Positions 1 through 6,799 of a stretch of DNA of 8,745 nt are shown piece by piece; the stretch's first letter is position 1; the number at the start of each line of letters is the position of its first letter. The notes beneath the pieces were generated by a model that was not told the DNA's origin, searched no databases, and saw only the letters and a program-made list of their open reading frames with translations. Source of the stretch: Clostridiaceae bacterium. Lineage in GTDB: Bacteria; Bacillota; Clostridia; Acetivibrionales; DTU013. The stretch lies in the NCBI GenBank assembly GCA_012799845.1, contig JAAZKL010000155.1, positions 1-8,745 on the forward strand, written 5' to 3'. The position numbers and the translations under genes are program-made.

Positions 1-655
1 CAACCAGATAAAGCCGCCGGAATACGTCGATGTCATAATGATAGCGCCGAAAGGACCCGGTCATACGGTCAGGAGCCAGTACCTTGAAGGCCGTGGCGTT
101 CCGTCGCTGATCGCCGTTTATCAGGATGCTTCGGGGAAGGCAAAGGACTATGCTTTGGCATATGCCGCAGGGATAGGCGCCGGGAGGGCGGGCATACTGG
201 AGACCACCTTCAGGGAAGAGACGGAAACCGACCTTTTCGGAGAACAGGCAGTACTTTGCGGCGGTGTTACAGAACTTATGAAGGCCGGCTTCGAAACGTT
301 GATCGAGGCGGGCTACCAGCCGGAGATCGCGTATTTCGAGTGCATCCATGAAATGAAGCTGATCGTCGACCTTATCAACCAGGGCGGATTCTCGTACATG
401 AGGTACTCCATCAGCGATACCGCGGAATACGGTGACTATGTGACCGGCAAGAGGATCATAACCGGGGAAACCAGGAAGGAAATGAAGAAGGTCCTCAGCG
501 AGATACAGAGCGGTACATTCGCATCCAAATGGATCACCGAGAACAAGGCAGGAGGAAGGGCGCAATTCCTTGCCACAAGGGCACTGGAATCTGAACACCA
601 GCTTGAGAAGGTGGGACGTGAACTCAGGAAGATGATGAGCTGGCTAAAGAAATAA
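1..655 (+). CDS. ilvC: Ketol-acid reductoisomerase (NADP+), 3' part; 5' end outside window
   Basis: Class I ketol-acid reductoisomerase, which isomerises and reduces 2-acetolactate or 2-aceto-2-hydroxybutyrate in valine, leucine and isoleucine synthesis. The open frame runs in from the left edge; the first whole codon is at position 2, and the ATG at 38 is internal (Met-Ile-Ala-Pro-Lys-Gly-Pro-Gly-His). The 217 residues present are the end of the Rossmann domain and the whole knotted C-terminal domain. The magnesium and substrate residues have exactly the family spacing: Asp77 and Glu81 (TDLFGEQ), Glu113 and Glu117 (FECIHE) and Ser138 (SISD), counted from position 2. These correspond to D190, E194, E226, E230 and S251 of class I enzymes. 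That offset implies about 113 missing N-terminal residues and a normal total near 330. The gene ends in TAA, and no hairpin plus T-run follows, so read-through into leuA is possible. Confidence 0.97.
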   Translation, partial: NQIKPPEYVDVIMIAPKGPGHTVRSQYLEGRGVPSLIAVYQDASGKAKDYALAYAAGIGAGRAGILETTFREETETDLFGEQAVLCGGVTELMKAGFETLIEAGYQPEIAYFECIHEMKLIVDLINQGGFSYMRYSISDTAEYGDYVTGKRIITGETRKEMKKVLSEIQSGTFASKWITENKAGGRAQFLATRALESEHQLEKVGRELRKMMSWLKK

Positions 656-822
656 CCAGGTTTAAGAACACAGCGTTGGAAATCTGCAAGCCCGGGAATG
701 GCTTAGAGAATCGTTATAAGGAAGAAAATGCGGACGCAGATACGATATAGATAGATACGACAGATATCATTCTGCTGAAGCACGAACAGAGAAAAGGCGT
801 CGGGAAAAGAACGCCGGATACT

Positions 823-828
823 TATAAT
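823..828 (+). promoter_or_regulatory. Possible -10 element upstream of leuA
   Basis: A perfect TATAAT lies 47 bases before the leuA start, inside the 220-base gap after ilvC. No convincing -35 hexamer sits 16-18 bases upstream and there is no TG extension, so this is a weak call. leuA may simply be transcribed from the ilv promoter upstream of the window. The rest of the gap (656-875) shows no T-box consensus (AGGGTGGNACCGCG), no clear terminator and no credible leader peptide. It contains only a short 5-bp hairpin (796-800 with 811-815) and a repeated AGATACGA (739-746 and 753-760). Confidence 0.25.
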
Positions 829-861
829 ATGAGATCCAGATATGAGATCAGTATGGTATTG

Positions 862-869
862 AAGGAGGT
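862..869 (+). promoter_or_regulatory. Strong Shine-Dalgarno site of leuA
   Basis: AAGGAGGT is a full match to the anti-Shine-Dalgarno sequence and stands 6 bases before ATG 876. It fixes the leuA start and predicts strong translation initiation. Confidence 0.85.
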
Positions 870-875
870 TATCAC

Positions 876-2420
876 ATGTCAGCAAAAATCAAAATATTCG
901 ACACAACACTGAGAGACGGGGAACAAACTCCGGGGGTCAGCCTGAACATACAGGAGAAAGTGGAGATCGCACGGCAGCTTGCCAAACTTGGTGTAGATAT
1001 CATCGAGGCGGGTTTTGCCATTTCGTCGCACGGCGATTTCATGGCGGTCAAGACAGTTGCGGAAAACGTGAAAGGGCCGGTCATCGCAAGCCTCAGCAGG
1101 GCAGTCGAAAAAGACATAGACAGGGCATGGGAAGCCGTGCAAAATGCGGAGAACCCGCGTATACACACATTCATAGCCACTTCGGACATCCATATGAAAT
1201 ACAAGCTGAAGATGACCGAGGAAGAGGTGCTCGAACGGGCAGTTGCCATGGTCAGATACGCAAAGAAATACTGCGGTGATGTGGAGTTCTCGGCGGAGGA
1301 CGCCAGCAGGACCAGGACGGAGTTCCTGTACAGGGTGCTCGAGGAGGTCATAAAGGCAGGGGCAACTGTAGTCAACATACCGGACACGGTCGGCTATGCA
1401 ATGCCCGACGAATTCGGCAAACTGATAAAGGGTATAAAGGAAAATGTCAGGGGGATCGAAAAAGTCGACATAAGCGTACACTGCCACAATGACCTGGGCC
1501 TTGCCGTGGCAAATTCGCTGGCGGCCGTTATGAACGGCGCGACCCAGGTGGAGTGCACCATAAACGGTATGGGTGAACGGGCCGGGAATGCCTCGATGGA
1601 AGAGATAATAATGGGCATCAGAACCAGGAAGGATATCTATGGCGAACTGCAGCACAATATTGACACCAGGCAGATCTACAGGACCAGCAAGCTCGTGAGC
1701 AAGCTGACCGGCGTGAACCTGCAGCCGCACAAGGCCATAGTCGGCAAAAACGCGTTTGCCCATGAATCCGGGATACACCAGCATGGAGTATTGGCAGAAA
1801 GGTCCACATATGAGATAATGACTCCTGAGTCCATTGGCCTTTCCCAGAACAAAATAGTTCTCGGGAAGCTCTCGGGCAGGCACGCATTTGAAGAGAGGCT
1901 GAAGGAGATGGGGTATAACCTGTCGTCCGAAGAGATAACAAAAGCATTTGAGAAGTTCAAGGATCTTGCTGACAAGAAGAAGACTGTTACGGACAGGGAT
2001 ATCGAAGCGCTGATAGGCGAAAAGGTGTCAGAGGTCGAAGAGGTCTATAAACTTGACAGCTTCCAGATCAACAGCGGGAACAAGGTCATAGCCACGGCTA
2101 CCGTGAGCATGTTCAAAAACGGCGAACCCATAATGGAAGCGGCAACGGGCGACGGACCTATAAACGCGGCATTCAAGGCGATCGAGAGGACCGTTGGATT
2201 TGAAGTGCACCTGGAGGATTACAGCCTCAAAGGCGTGACCGAAGGTGCTGATGCTCTCGGCGAGGCTACTGTCAGGGTAATGAAGGACAACAGGATATAT
2301 GTCGGCAGAGGTGTGAGCACAGACGTTATAGAAGCCAGCGTCAAGGCATATATCAACGCGATCAACAGGATCATACACGACCATGGCAAGGTGACCTCTG
2401 ACGGAAGGGAGACGATATGA
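876..2420 (+). CDS. leuA: 2-isopropylmalate synthase
   Basis: Condenses acetyl-CoA with 2-ketoisovalerate to give 2-isopropylmalate, the committed cytosolic step of leucine synthesis. At 514 residues it has the normal length of the long, regulated form. The DRE-TIM barrel signature DTTLRDGEQ begins at residue 9 and supplies the metal and substrate Arg13/Asp14. The HCHND motif at 202-206 supplies the metal-binding histidines 202 and 204, and the GMGERAGNA segment follows in the usual place. After the linker (HESGIHQHG region), the last roughly 130 residues form the LeuA dimer/allosteric domain, with GDGPINAAFKAI and a GVSTDVIEAS segment near the end, so leucine feedback inhibition is expected. 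The start is set by a perfect ribosome binding site. The end overlaps the next gene by ATGA, pointing to translational coupling. The main alternative is a related homocitrate or citramalate synthase, but the sequence reads as classic LeuA. Confidence 0.95.
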   Translation: MSAKIKIFDTTLRDGEQTPGVSLNIQEKVEIARQLAKLGVDIIEAGFAISSHGDFMAVKTVAENVKGPVIASLSRAVEKDIDRAWEAVQNAENPRIHTFIATSDIHMKYKLKMTEEEVLERAVAMVRYAKKYCGDVEFSAEDASRTRTEFLYRVLEEVIKAGATVVNIPDTVGYAMPDEFGKLIKGIKENVRGIEKVDISVHCHNDLGLAVANSLAAVMNGATQVECTINGMGERAGNASMEEIIMGIRTRKDIYGELQHNIDTRQIYRTSKLVSKLTGVNLQPHKAIVGKNAFAHESGIHQHGVLAERSTYEIMTPESIGLSQNKIVLGKLSGRHAFEERLKEMGYNLSSEEITKAFEKFKDLADKKKTVTDRDIEALIGEKVSEVEEVYKLDSFQINSGNKVIATATVSMFKNGEPIMEAATGDGPINAAFKAIERTVGFEVHLEDYSLKGVTEGADALGEATVRVMKDNRIYVGRGVSTDVIEASVKAYINAINRIIHDHGKVTSDGRETI

Positions 2421-3991
2421 GAAAGATAGTTGTTCTTGATTCCACATTGAGAGATGGCGCACAGGCGCTGGGGATCTCGTTTACAGTCGAAGACAAGCTC
2501 AAAATAGTCAAGCAGCTTGATAAGCTTGGCGTGGCATATATAGAAGCAGGAAACCCGGGGTCCAATCCCAAGGACCTCGAGTTCTTTGATAGAGCTTCCA
2601 GGCTTGAACTGAAGCATTCAAAGCTAATAGCGTTCGGCAGCACGAGAAGGGCAGGACTTCAGGTGGAAGAGGACGCAAACGTGAGATCGCTGCTGAAAGC
2701 CGGCACCGACGCGGTGGTCATATTCGGCAAATCATGGGATTTCCAGGTCACCGAGATCCTCAAGACCACCCTGGATGAGAACATTAAGATGATCTTTGAC
2801 ACCGTAAGCTATTTTAAAAAGCTCGGCAAGGAAGTCGTATATGATGCGGAACACTTTTTCGACGGATACTTTTCCGATCCCGGATATGCGATCGAGACGC
2901 TGAAAGCTGCCGCCGCTGCCGGCGCGGACTGCCTGTGCCTGTGCGATACCAAGGGCGGATGCCTGCCGATGGATATATATGAAATAACCAAAAAGGCAGT
3001 TGAACTGTTTGATATACCCATAGGCATACACACGCACAACGATACCGGCATGGCGGTAGCCGGCACCATCATGGCCGTGCAGGCCGGGGCGTCGCAGATA
3101 CAGGGGACGATAAACGGATTTGGCGAAAGGTGCGGCAATGCGAACCTGTGCACCATAATTCCGACACTGCAGCTAAAGATGGGTTATGAGTGCATACCGA
3201 AGGAAAACATGCATGAAATCACTCCTGTGGCGCGTGCTGTCAGCGAGATAGCCAATGTCATACATGACGAAAGGGCTCCTTATGTCGGAAGATCCGCATT
3301 TGCACACAAGGCGGGCATGCACGCGGACGCCGTCGTGAAAAACACATATGCGTATGAACTCCTCGATCCATCGGAGGTTGGCAACGAAAGGACCTTCCTC
3401 ATGTCGGAAGTGGCGGGCAGGAGCGCCGTGCTGAACCTGATCCGGAAGGTCGATCCGACTATCACGAAGGATTCGCCCGAAACCCGGAAGATACTTGACA
3501 GGCTCAAGGAAATGGAGCATAAGGGGTACAAGTATGAGGGCGCTGAGAGTTCGTTCGAACTCATAATCAGGAAGATGCTTGGAAAGTACAAGGAGTTTTT
3601 CGAACTGAAAGACTTCAAGGTCATAGTAAGCGAACCTGCGAGGCTTGGCGAGTGTAATTCTTCGGCAATGATAAAGGTCAGGGTCGGCGACCAGGAAGAG
3701 ATAACGGCAGCAGAAGGGATAGGTCCCGTCAATGCTCTCGACAACGCTGTCAGAAAAGCGCTGTCCAGGTTCTATCCGGTCATAAACAGGATGAAACTGA
3801 CGGACTACAAGGTCAGGGTGCTCGATTCCGAATCGGCAACAGCCGCAAAAGTAAGGGTCCTGATAGAGTCCACCGACGGCAGCGAAGTATGGACCACCAT
3901 CGGCGTATCCACCGACATAATAGAAGCGAGCTGGAAAGCGCTTGCTGATTCGATAGAGTACAAACTTGGCAACGGGCATGCGGCAGAGTAA
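2417..3991 (+). CDS. cimA: (R)-citramalate synthase
   Basis: Member of the DRE-TIM metallolyase family that condenses pyruvate with acetyl-CoA to (R)-citramalate, the entry to threonine-independent isoleucine synthesis. At 524 residues it is a paralogue of the gene before it but clearly of the other subgroup. The signature reads DSTLRDGAQ (from residue 8) rather than DTTLRDGEQ, followed by the ALGISFTVEDKL and EAGNPGSNPKD segments that I recall from the citramalate synthase family (TIGR00977). Metal-binding His205 and His207 lie in HTHND, followed by INGFGERCGNANL. The C-terminal regulatory domain ends with AEGIGPVNALDNA and GVSTDIIEASWKAL, so end-product (isoleucine) inhibition is likely but not proven by sequence. 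It starts inside the leuA stop (ATGA) with GGAAGGGAG just upstream, so the pair is almost certainly co-translated. Substrate choice between pyruvate and another 2-keto acid is an inference from family and context. Confidence 0.9.
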   Translation: MRKIVVLDSTLRDGAQALGISFTVEDKLKIVKQLDKLGVAYIEAGNPGSNPKDLEFFDRASRLELKHSKLIAFGSTRRAGLQVEEDANVRSLLKAGTDAVVIFGKSWDFQVTEILKTTLDENIKMIFDTVSYFKKLGKEVVYDAEHFFDGYFSDPGYAIETLKAAAAAGADCLCLCDTKGGCLPMDIYEITKKAVELFDIPIGIHTHNDTGMAVAGTIMAVQAGASQIQGTINGFGERCGNANLCTIIPTLQLKMGYECIPKENMHEITPVARAVSEIANVIHDERAPYVGRSAFAHKAGMHADAVVKNTYAYELLDPSEVGNERTFLMSEVAGRSAVLNLIRKVDPTITKDSPETRKILDRLKEMEHKGYKYEGAESSFELIIRKMLGKYKEFFELKDFKVIVSEPARLGECNSSAMIKVRVGDQEEITAAEGIGPVNALDNAVRKALSRFYPVINRMKLTDYKVRVLDSESATAAKVRVLIESTDGSEVWTTIGVSTDIIEASWKALADSIEYKLGNGHAAE

Positions 3992-4056
3992 AGTAAGCCT
4001 GTCATGGTACGGCGGCAGTAGGAATAAATTATGATCGGCCTGGGAAGGCGGCAGCA

Positions 4057-4332
4057 ATGACTCTCAGCGGAAAGATCATCGTCAACGGAAAAATCGTTAG
4101 AGAAGGCGCATCAAGCGACAATGACAGCGATCACAGCTTCAGGGACAAGCTAGAGAACTGTCTTTTAGGTTTGTGCGCGCTTCTTGAGATACCTGTTCCG
4201 CTATGGCTGAAAAAGAATACGCGCGAACTGGCTGTTTTCAAAAAAACCTTTTTCTCTTCAGAGCAATTTATCGAGAAAGTGTGGTTTGACAAGTTTGAGA
4301 TCGTGCTGACAGGAAGCGAATCTCAAAAGTAA
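4057..4332 (+). CDS. Conserved hypothetical protein, 91 aa, downstream of cimA
   Basis: A small soluble protein without signal peptide or membrane segment. Residues 1-30 are polar and end in an acidic, serine-rich stretch (SSDNDSDHS). Residues 30-50 look helical (DKLENCLLGLCALLEIPVPL). The rest is a basic/aromatic segment, WLKKNTRELAVFKKTFFSSEQF followed by WFDKFEIVL. From memory, proteins with an IPVPxWLxKNTxxFxxFxxTFF core and an F-D-x-F end occur widely in Clostridia without assigned function; I cannot verify this here. GGGAAGG about 10 bases upstream is a fair ribosome binding site. It lies 65 bases after cimA with no terminator between, so it is probably the last gene of that transcript. 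A link to amino acid synthesis is not shown by the sequence. Confidence 0.75.
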   Translation: MTLSGKIIVNGKIVREGASSDNDSDHSFRDKLENCLLGLCALLEIPVPLWLKKNTRELAVFKKTFFSSEQFIEKVWFDKFEIVLTGSESQK

Positions 4333-4456
4333 CAGGCTGCACTTTTCTCCTGCCCTCATGCCTCATATTCCGTTTATGCCTCGTTTCTGTTATAAATCCT
4401 GGTAAATTGCCTTGATGGAGCCTGTCGATATTTTATTGCATTTTTTAAATGTTTGC

Positions 4457-4465
4457 TGATATAAT
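4457..4465 (+). promoter_or_regulatory. Extended -10 promoter of the GGDEF-EAL gene
   Basis: TGATATAAT gives a perfect TATAAT (4460-4465) with the TG extension one base upstream. A weak -35 (TTGCAT, 4436-4441) lies 18 bases before it in an AT-rich tract. Transcription would start near 4472, which places the TTG at 4480 only about 8 bases into the RNA and favours ATG 4519 as the translation start. The rest of the intergenic stretch 4333-4456 shows no clear terminator and nothing resembling a c-di-GMP riboswitch. Confidence 0.7.
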
Positions 4466-4518
4466 GTACGTGGAGCAGTTTGGATTGTAAAGATTTAGCG
4501 TTTCAACCGAGGTGCGTA

Positions 4519-6372
4519 ATGCATACAAGCGGAAATACTGACTTACGTCCGGCTGGCATTGATAAAGACCATATCAGCGTCTCCAATGAATGGATACCGA
4601 TCGTCATCTGTTCTGCTGTAAATATCGCTTTGCTCGTATTTCTTTTCAACATATACACCTATCAGCAATTCCGGTTCTTTATTTTCGGGATGAGTGTGAA
4701 CTATTACATATTCAGCGGTTTTGCAATCCAGGCGCAGGTCCTTGTAAATACATACCTTTCCATCAAAACGATGAAGAAAGGGTTCATTACGGTCGTGCTG
4801 ATCAATGCGCTCGGGGTCTGTGCCGCAAGCATAGGCGGCGTTATAATCGCGAAGCAGGAGGGCGCGCTGCCTGGAGTAGTGACTTATTTCAGCTCCTTGG
4901 TTATCTCTGCGGTTATCTATAATTATAAAAAAGGCCTGAAGGACAATTTCCTGAGGCTTACAGAACAAAGGGACGAGATAGCTTCCCTGTACGAAGAGAT
5001 AAGGATTTCCGAGGAGAAACTGAGCCAGCAGAACGAGCAGTTGAAGTGGTACAACAAAGTAATGAAGGATAATGAGAAAGAGCTTGAAAGGATGGCCTAT
5101 TACGACACACTCACCGGGCTTCCGAACCGTAAAATGATCATTAAAAAGCTCGATATGCTCATCCATTATTCCAAACGGACACATGCAAAATTTGCACTGG
5201 TTTATGTCGACATAGACAATTTCAAGGAGATCAACGACCTGATGGGGCATCACATAGGCGATATGATCCTGGAGGAAGTAACGAAACGATGGAAATCCAT
5301 ACTGAATAAAAAGGATGTGCTTGGGCGCCTTGAAGGCGACGAATTTGCCATTATCGTACGGCGTGAGATGAACAGGGATGACATCTTCAGATATGTAGAA
5401 GCTTTCAGGGATGCGATTTCCGACGTGTTCAGGTATGACATGAAGGAGCTCAGGATCGATGCGAGTTACGGCATTTCTGTCTACCCTGATGACGGGCAAA
5501 CCACGGAGGACCTGCTGAAGCACGCCGGCATGGCCCAGGCTTATGTCAAATCTTCAGGCAAAAAGGGCATCGCGTTTTACCGGAATGAGATGCAGAAGAA
5601 TATGATCGAAAGGGTCCGGCTGGAAGACGGCCTGAAATCCGCGATCACGAACGGTGAGCTGTATGTGGTGTTCCAGCCGCAATACTCCTGTGACACCCAG
5701 AAGATAAGGGGATTTGAAGCCCTCGCCAGGTGGCAGTCGCCTGAACTTGGCGCAGTCAGTCCCGCTACTTTCATACCTGTTGCAGAGGAGACGGGACTGA
5801 TAATAGATATAGGCGAATGGATCATGAGGACTGTCATCAATAAGTTCAAAATGGTGCAGGAGGCCAACAGGGACTATATACTGACCATCAACATATCCGT
5901 CGTGCAGATAATCCAGCCTTCGTTCGTCCAGATGGTAAAGAAGATACTTGACGGCACCGGATTCGACGGGAAATACCTGGAATTTGAAATAACTGAATCT
6001 GTATTCATATCATATCCCGAGAAGGTAATAGATACGCTGAAGCAAATCAAGGAAATGGGCATCAGCATCGCTCTCGATGACTTCGGCACCGGCTACGCAT
6101 CGCTGAAATACCTTCAGATGCTGCCCTTGGACACTTTGAAAATAGACAGGGACTTTGTAAGCAGAATTGGAGAAATGGAGACGGGCAATCAGATCGTCGG
6201 ATCTATAATCGCGCTGGCGCATAGCCTTGGCATATATGTCGTGGCCGAAGGCGTCGAGAACGTCAGCCAGATGAACTACCTGAAAGAGCAGAAATGCGAC
6301 TGTGTACAGGGATTTCTGCTCAGCATGCCTTTGGAAAGCGACCAGGTCGATCAACTGCTGGAGTCAGCTTAA
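4519..6372 (+). CDS. Membrane-anchored GGDEF-EAL protein (cyclic-di-GMP phosphodiesterase, possible cyclase)
   Basis: Cyclic-di-GMP signalling protein of 617 residues. Four hydrophobic segments (about 25-46, 53-80, 88-111 and 117-136) form an N-terminal membrane part with no domain I recognise. A coiled coil (about 140-192) leads to a GGDEF domain (190-350) and an EAL domain (368-612). The EAL domain keeps the catalytic set: EAL at 400-402 (FEALARW), the Asn of INISVVQ, Glu of EITES, Asp520/Asp521 of DDFGTG, Lys541 (LKIDRDF), Glu577 and Glu580 (VAEGVE) and the late VQGF. It should hydrolyse c-di-GMP to pGpG. The GGDEF loop reads EGDEF (272-276) and the inhibitory RxxD site is NKKD (263-266), so cyclase activity or GTP sensing is uncertain. 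The start is ATG 4519 with GAGGTG 4 bases upstream; an in-frame TTG at 4480 with GGAG is possible but sits almost at the predicted transcription start. It is a single gene with its own promoter. Confidence 0.93.
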   Translation: MHTSGNTDLRPAGIDKDHISVSNEWIPIVICSAVNIALLVFLFNIYTYQQFRFFIFGMSVNYYIFSGFAIQAQVLVNTYLSIKTMKKGFITVVLINALGVCAASIGGVIIAKQEGALPGVVTYFSSLVISAVIYNYKKGLKDNFLRLTEQRDEIASLYEEIRISEEKLSQQNEQLKWYNKVMKDNEKELERMAYYDTLTGLPNRKMIIKKLDMLIHYSKRTHAKFALVYVDIDNFKEINDLMGHHIGDMILEEVTKRWKSILNKKDVLGRLEGDEFAIIVRREMNRDDIFRYVEAFRDAISDVFRYDMKELRIDASYGISVYPDDGQTTEDLLKHAGMAQAYVKSSGKKGIAFYRNEMQKNMIERVRLEDGLKSAITNGELYVVFQPQYSCDTQKIRGFEALARWQSPELGAVSPATFIPVAEETGLIIDIGEWIMRTVINKFKMVQEANRDYILTINISVVQIIQPSFVQMVKKILDGTGFDGKYLEFEITESVFISYPEKVIDTLKQIKEMGISIALDDFGTGYASLKYLQMLPLDTLKIDRDFVSRIGEMETGNQIVGSIIALAHSLGIYVVAEGVENVSQMNYLKEQKCDCVQGFLLSMPLESDQVDQLLESA

Positions 6373-6373
6373 G

Positions 6374-6393
6374 ATTGTCAGGGGGACGGTCCT
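6374..6393 (+). repeat. Left terminal inverted repeat of the palindromic element
   Basis: A 20-base sequence perfectly complementary to 6659-6678. Its core TGTCAGGGGGACGG (6377-6390 region) can also pair with the internal copy at 6621-6634, which would define a shorter element of about 260 bases. Confidence 0.85.
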
Positions 6394-6520
6394 CGCGTCC
6401 GCAGGATAGGCAGGATAACGGCCGATCTGCATTCGGACTGCTTCGTGAACAGCTTCATACCGGATCACTTGCTCCAATGAGGGCGCAGGTCACTCGCCGT
6501 CCATGGCTCGGGACGCAGCG

Positions 6521-6546
6521 CCGACAGCATCCGTGCTGTCGGTTTT
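6521..6546 (+). terminator. Central hairpin with short T-run, possible terminator
   Basis: CCGACAGCA (6521-6529) and TGCTGTCGG (6534-6542) form a perfect 9-bp stem with a TCCG tetraloop, followed by TTTTGGTT. It sits at the centre of the palindromic element and about 150 bases beyond the GGDEF-EAL stop. The T-run is short and interrupted by GG, so termination may be inefficient; the hairpin may instead be just the tip of the element's fold. Confidence 0.45.
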
Positions 6547-6620
6547 GGTTCCTGTTGCCTCATTCGAACTGCGTGATCCGGTCGTATCTGTAACACTTGC
6601 AGCCCATGAATGCTGATCGG

Positions 6621-6676
6621 CCGTCCCCCTGACATGTCACAAGAACCGTCCCCTTGACAGGACCGTCCCCCTGACA
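6621..6676 (+). repeat. Three copies of CCGTCCCCYTGACA at the right end of the element
   Basis: Copies lie at 6621-6634 (CCGTCCCCCTGACA), 6646-6659 (CCGTCCCCTTGACA) and 6663-6676 (CCGTCCCCCTGACA), with start-to-start spacings of 25 and 17. Copy 1 runs into the palindrome TGACATGTCA (6630-6639). One inverted copy is at the left end. From memory, very similar GGGGACGG/TGTCA words recur between genes in many Clostridia and near Y1-type transposase genes; this is recollection, not a search result. Confidence 0.85.
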
Positions 6677-6678
6677 AT
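6659..6678 (-). repeat. Right terminal inverted repeat of the palindromic element
   Basis: Exact reverse complement of 6374-6393 over 20 bases. Pairing stops at both sides (G6373 against T6679, and C6394 against C6658), which marks the edges of the repeat. Confidence 0.85.
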
Positions 6679-6732
6679 TTACGTAATGTTAATTAATTAG
6701 TGTCCAAGTTACGTGCCTGGTGTATGATTTTT

Positions 6733-6741
6733 TGCTATAAT
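6733..6741 (+). promoter_or_regulatory. Extended -10 promoter of the nucleoside hydrolase gene
   Basis: TGCTATAAT combines a perfect TATAAT (6736-6741) with the TG extension. The -35 region (GTGCCT near 6713) is poor, as tolerated for extended -10 promoters. It lies in an AT-rich stretch just beyond the palindromic element, about 60 bases before the ATG at 6800. Transcription would begin near 6748, right at the ATG at 6749, which argues against using that ATG as the start. Confidence 0.65.
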
Positions 6742-6799
6742 TAAGTAAATGATGACCGTATGCACCGGGGTGCCGTACAGGCGCCGGAAGGAGAAAGCG

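Larger units (their letters stand above)
6374..6678. mobile_element. Palindromic MITE/REP-like element, about 305 bp, non-coding
   Basis: The ends are perfect 20-base inverted repeats: ATTGTCAGGGGGACGGTCCT at 6374-6393 and its exact complement at 6659-6678. Inside lie further nested inverted pairs: 6419-6434 with 6608-6623 (15 of 16), 6459-6468 with 6573-6582 (10 of 10), 6476-6482 with 6558-6564 (7 of 7), and a central hairpin at 6521-6542. The strand can therefore fold on itself almost end to end. No transposase or credible ORF is present, as expected for a non-autonomous element. The left end begins one base after the TAA of the GGDEF-EAL gene. The flanks TTAAG (6369-6373) and TTACG (6679-6683) agree at 4 of 5 bases and could be a decayed target duplication, but that is weak. 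The class (MITE, or REP-type sequence moved by a Y1 transposase) is an inference. Confidence 0.7.

Noticed and set aside
656..875. T-box or leucine attenuator before leuA
   Set aside because: No T-box consensus, no leucine-rich leader peptide and no terminator hairpin with T-run were found.
879..1883. Long minus-strand open frame (334 codons) inside leuA
   Set aside because: Antisense shadow of a well-supported leuA; rich in Cys, Arg, His and Tyr without any family motif and no ribosome binding site.
3173..4057. Minus-strand open frame (294 codons) inside cimA
   Set aside because: Antisense shadow of cimA with unlikely composition and no recognisable domain.
4332..4425. Inverted pair ACAGGCT / AGCCTGT flanking the region after the small gene
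   Set aside because: Only 7 bases with about 80 bases between and no T-run; expected by chance.
4480..4518. TTG start adding 13 residues to the GGDEF-EAL protein
   Set aside because: It lies about 8 bases after the predicted transcription start, so its GGAG would hardly be in the RNA; ATG 4519 has its own GAGGTG.
4333..4518. c-di-GMP riboswitch upstream of the GGDEF-EAL gene
   Set aside because: None of the conserved GEMM core sequence is present, and the predicted leader RNA is only about 47 bases.
4543..5523. Minus-strand open frame (326 codons) inside the GGDEF-EAL gene
   Set aside because: The plus-strand frame carries clear GGDEF motifs here; the reverse frame has none.
6294..6677. 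Short open frames on both strands across the palindromic element
   Set aside because: They run through inverted repeats and the hairpin, lack ribosome binding sites and show no protein-like composition.
6749..6799. ATG 6749 as start of the nucleoside hydrolase
   Set aside because: No ribosome binding site and it coincides with the predicted transcription start; ATG 6800 has GGAAGGAG at good spacing.
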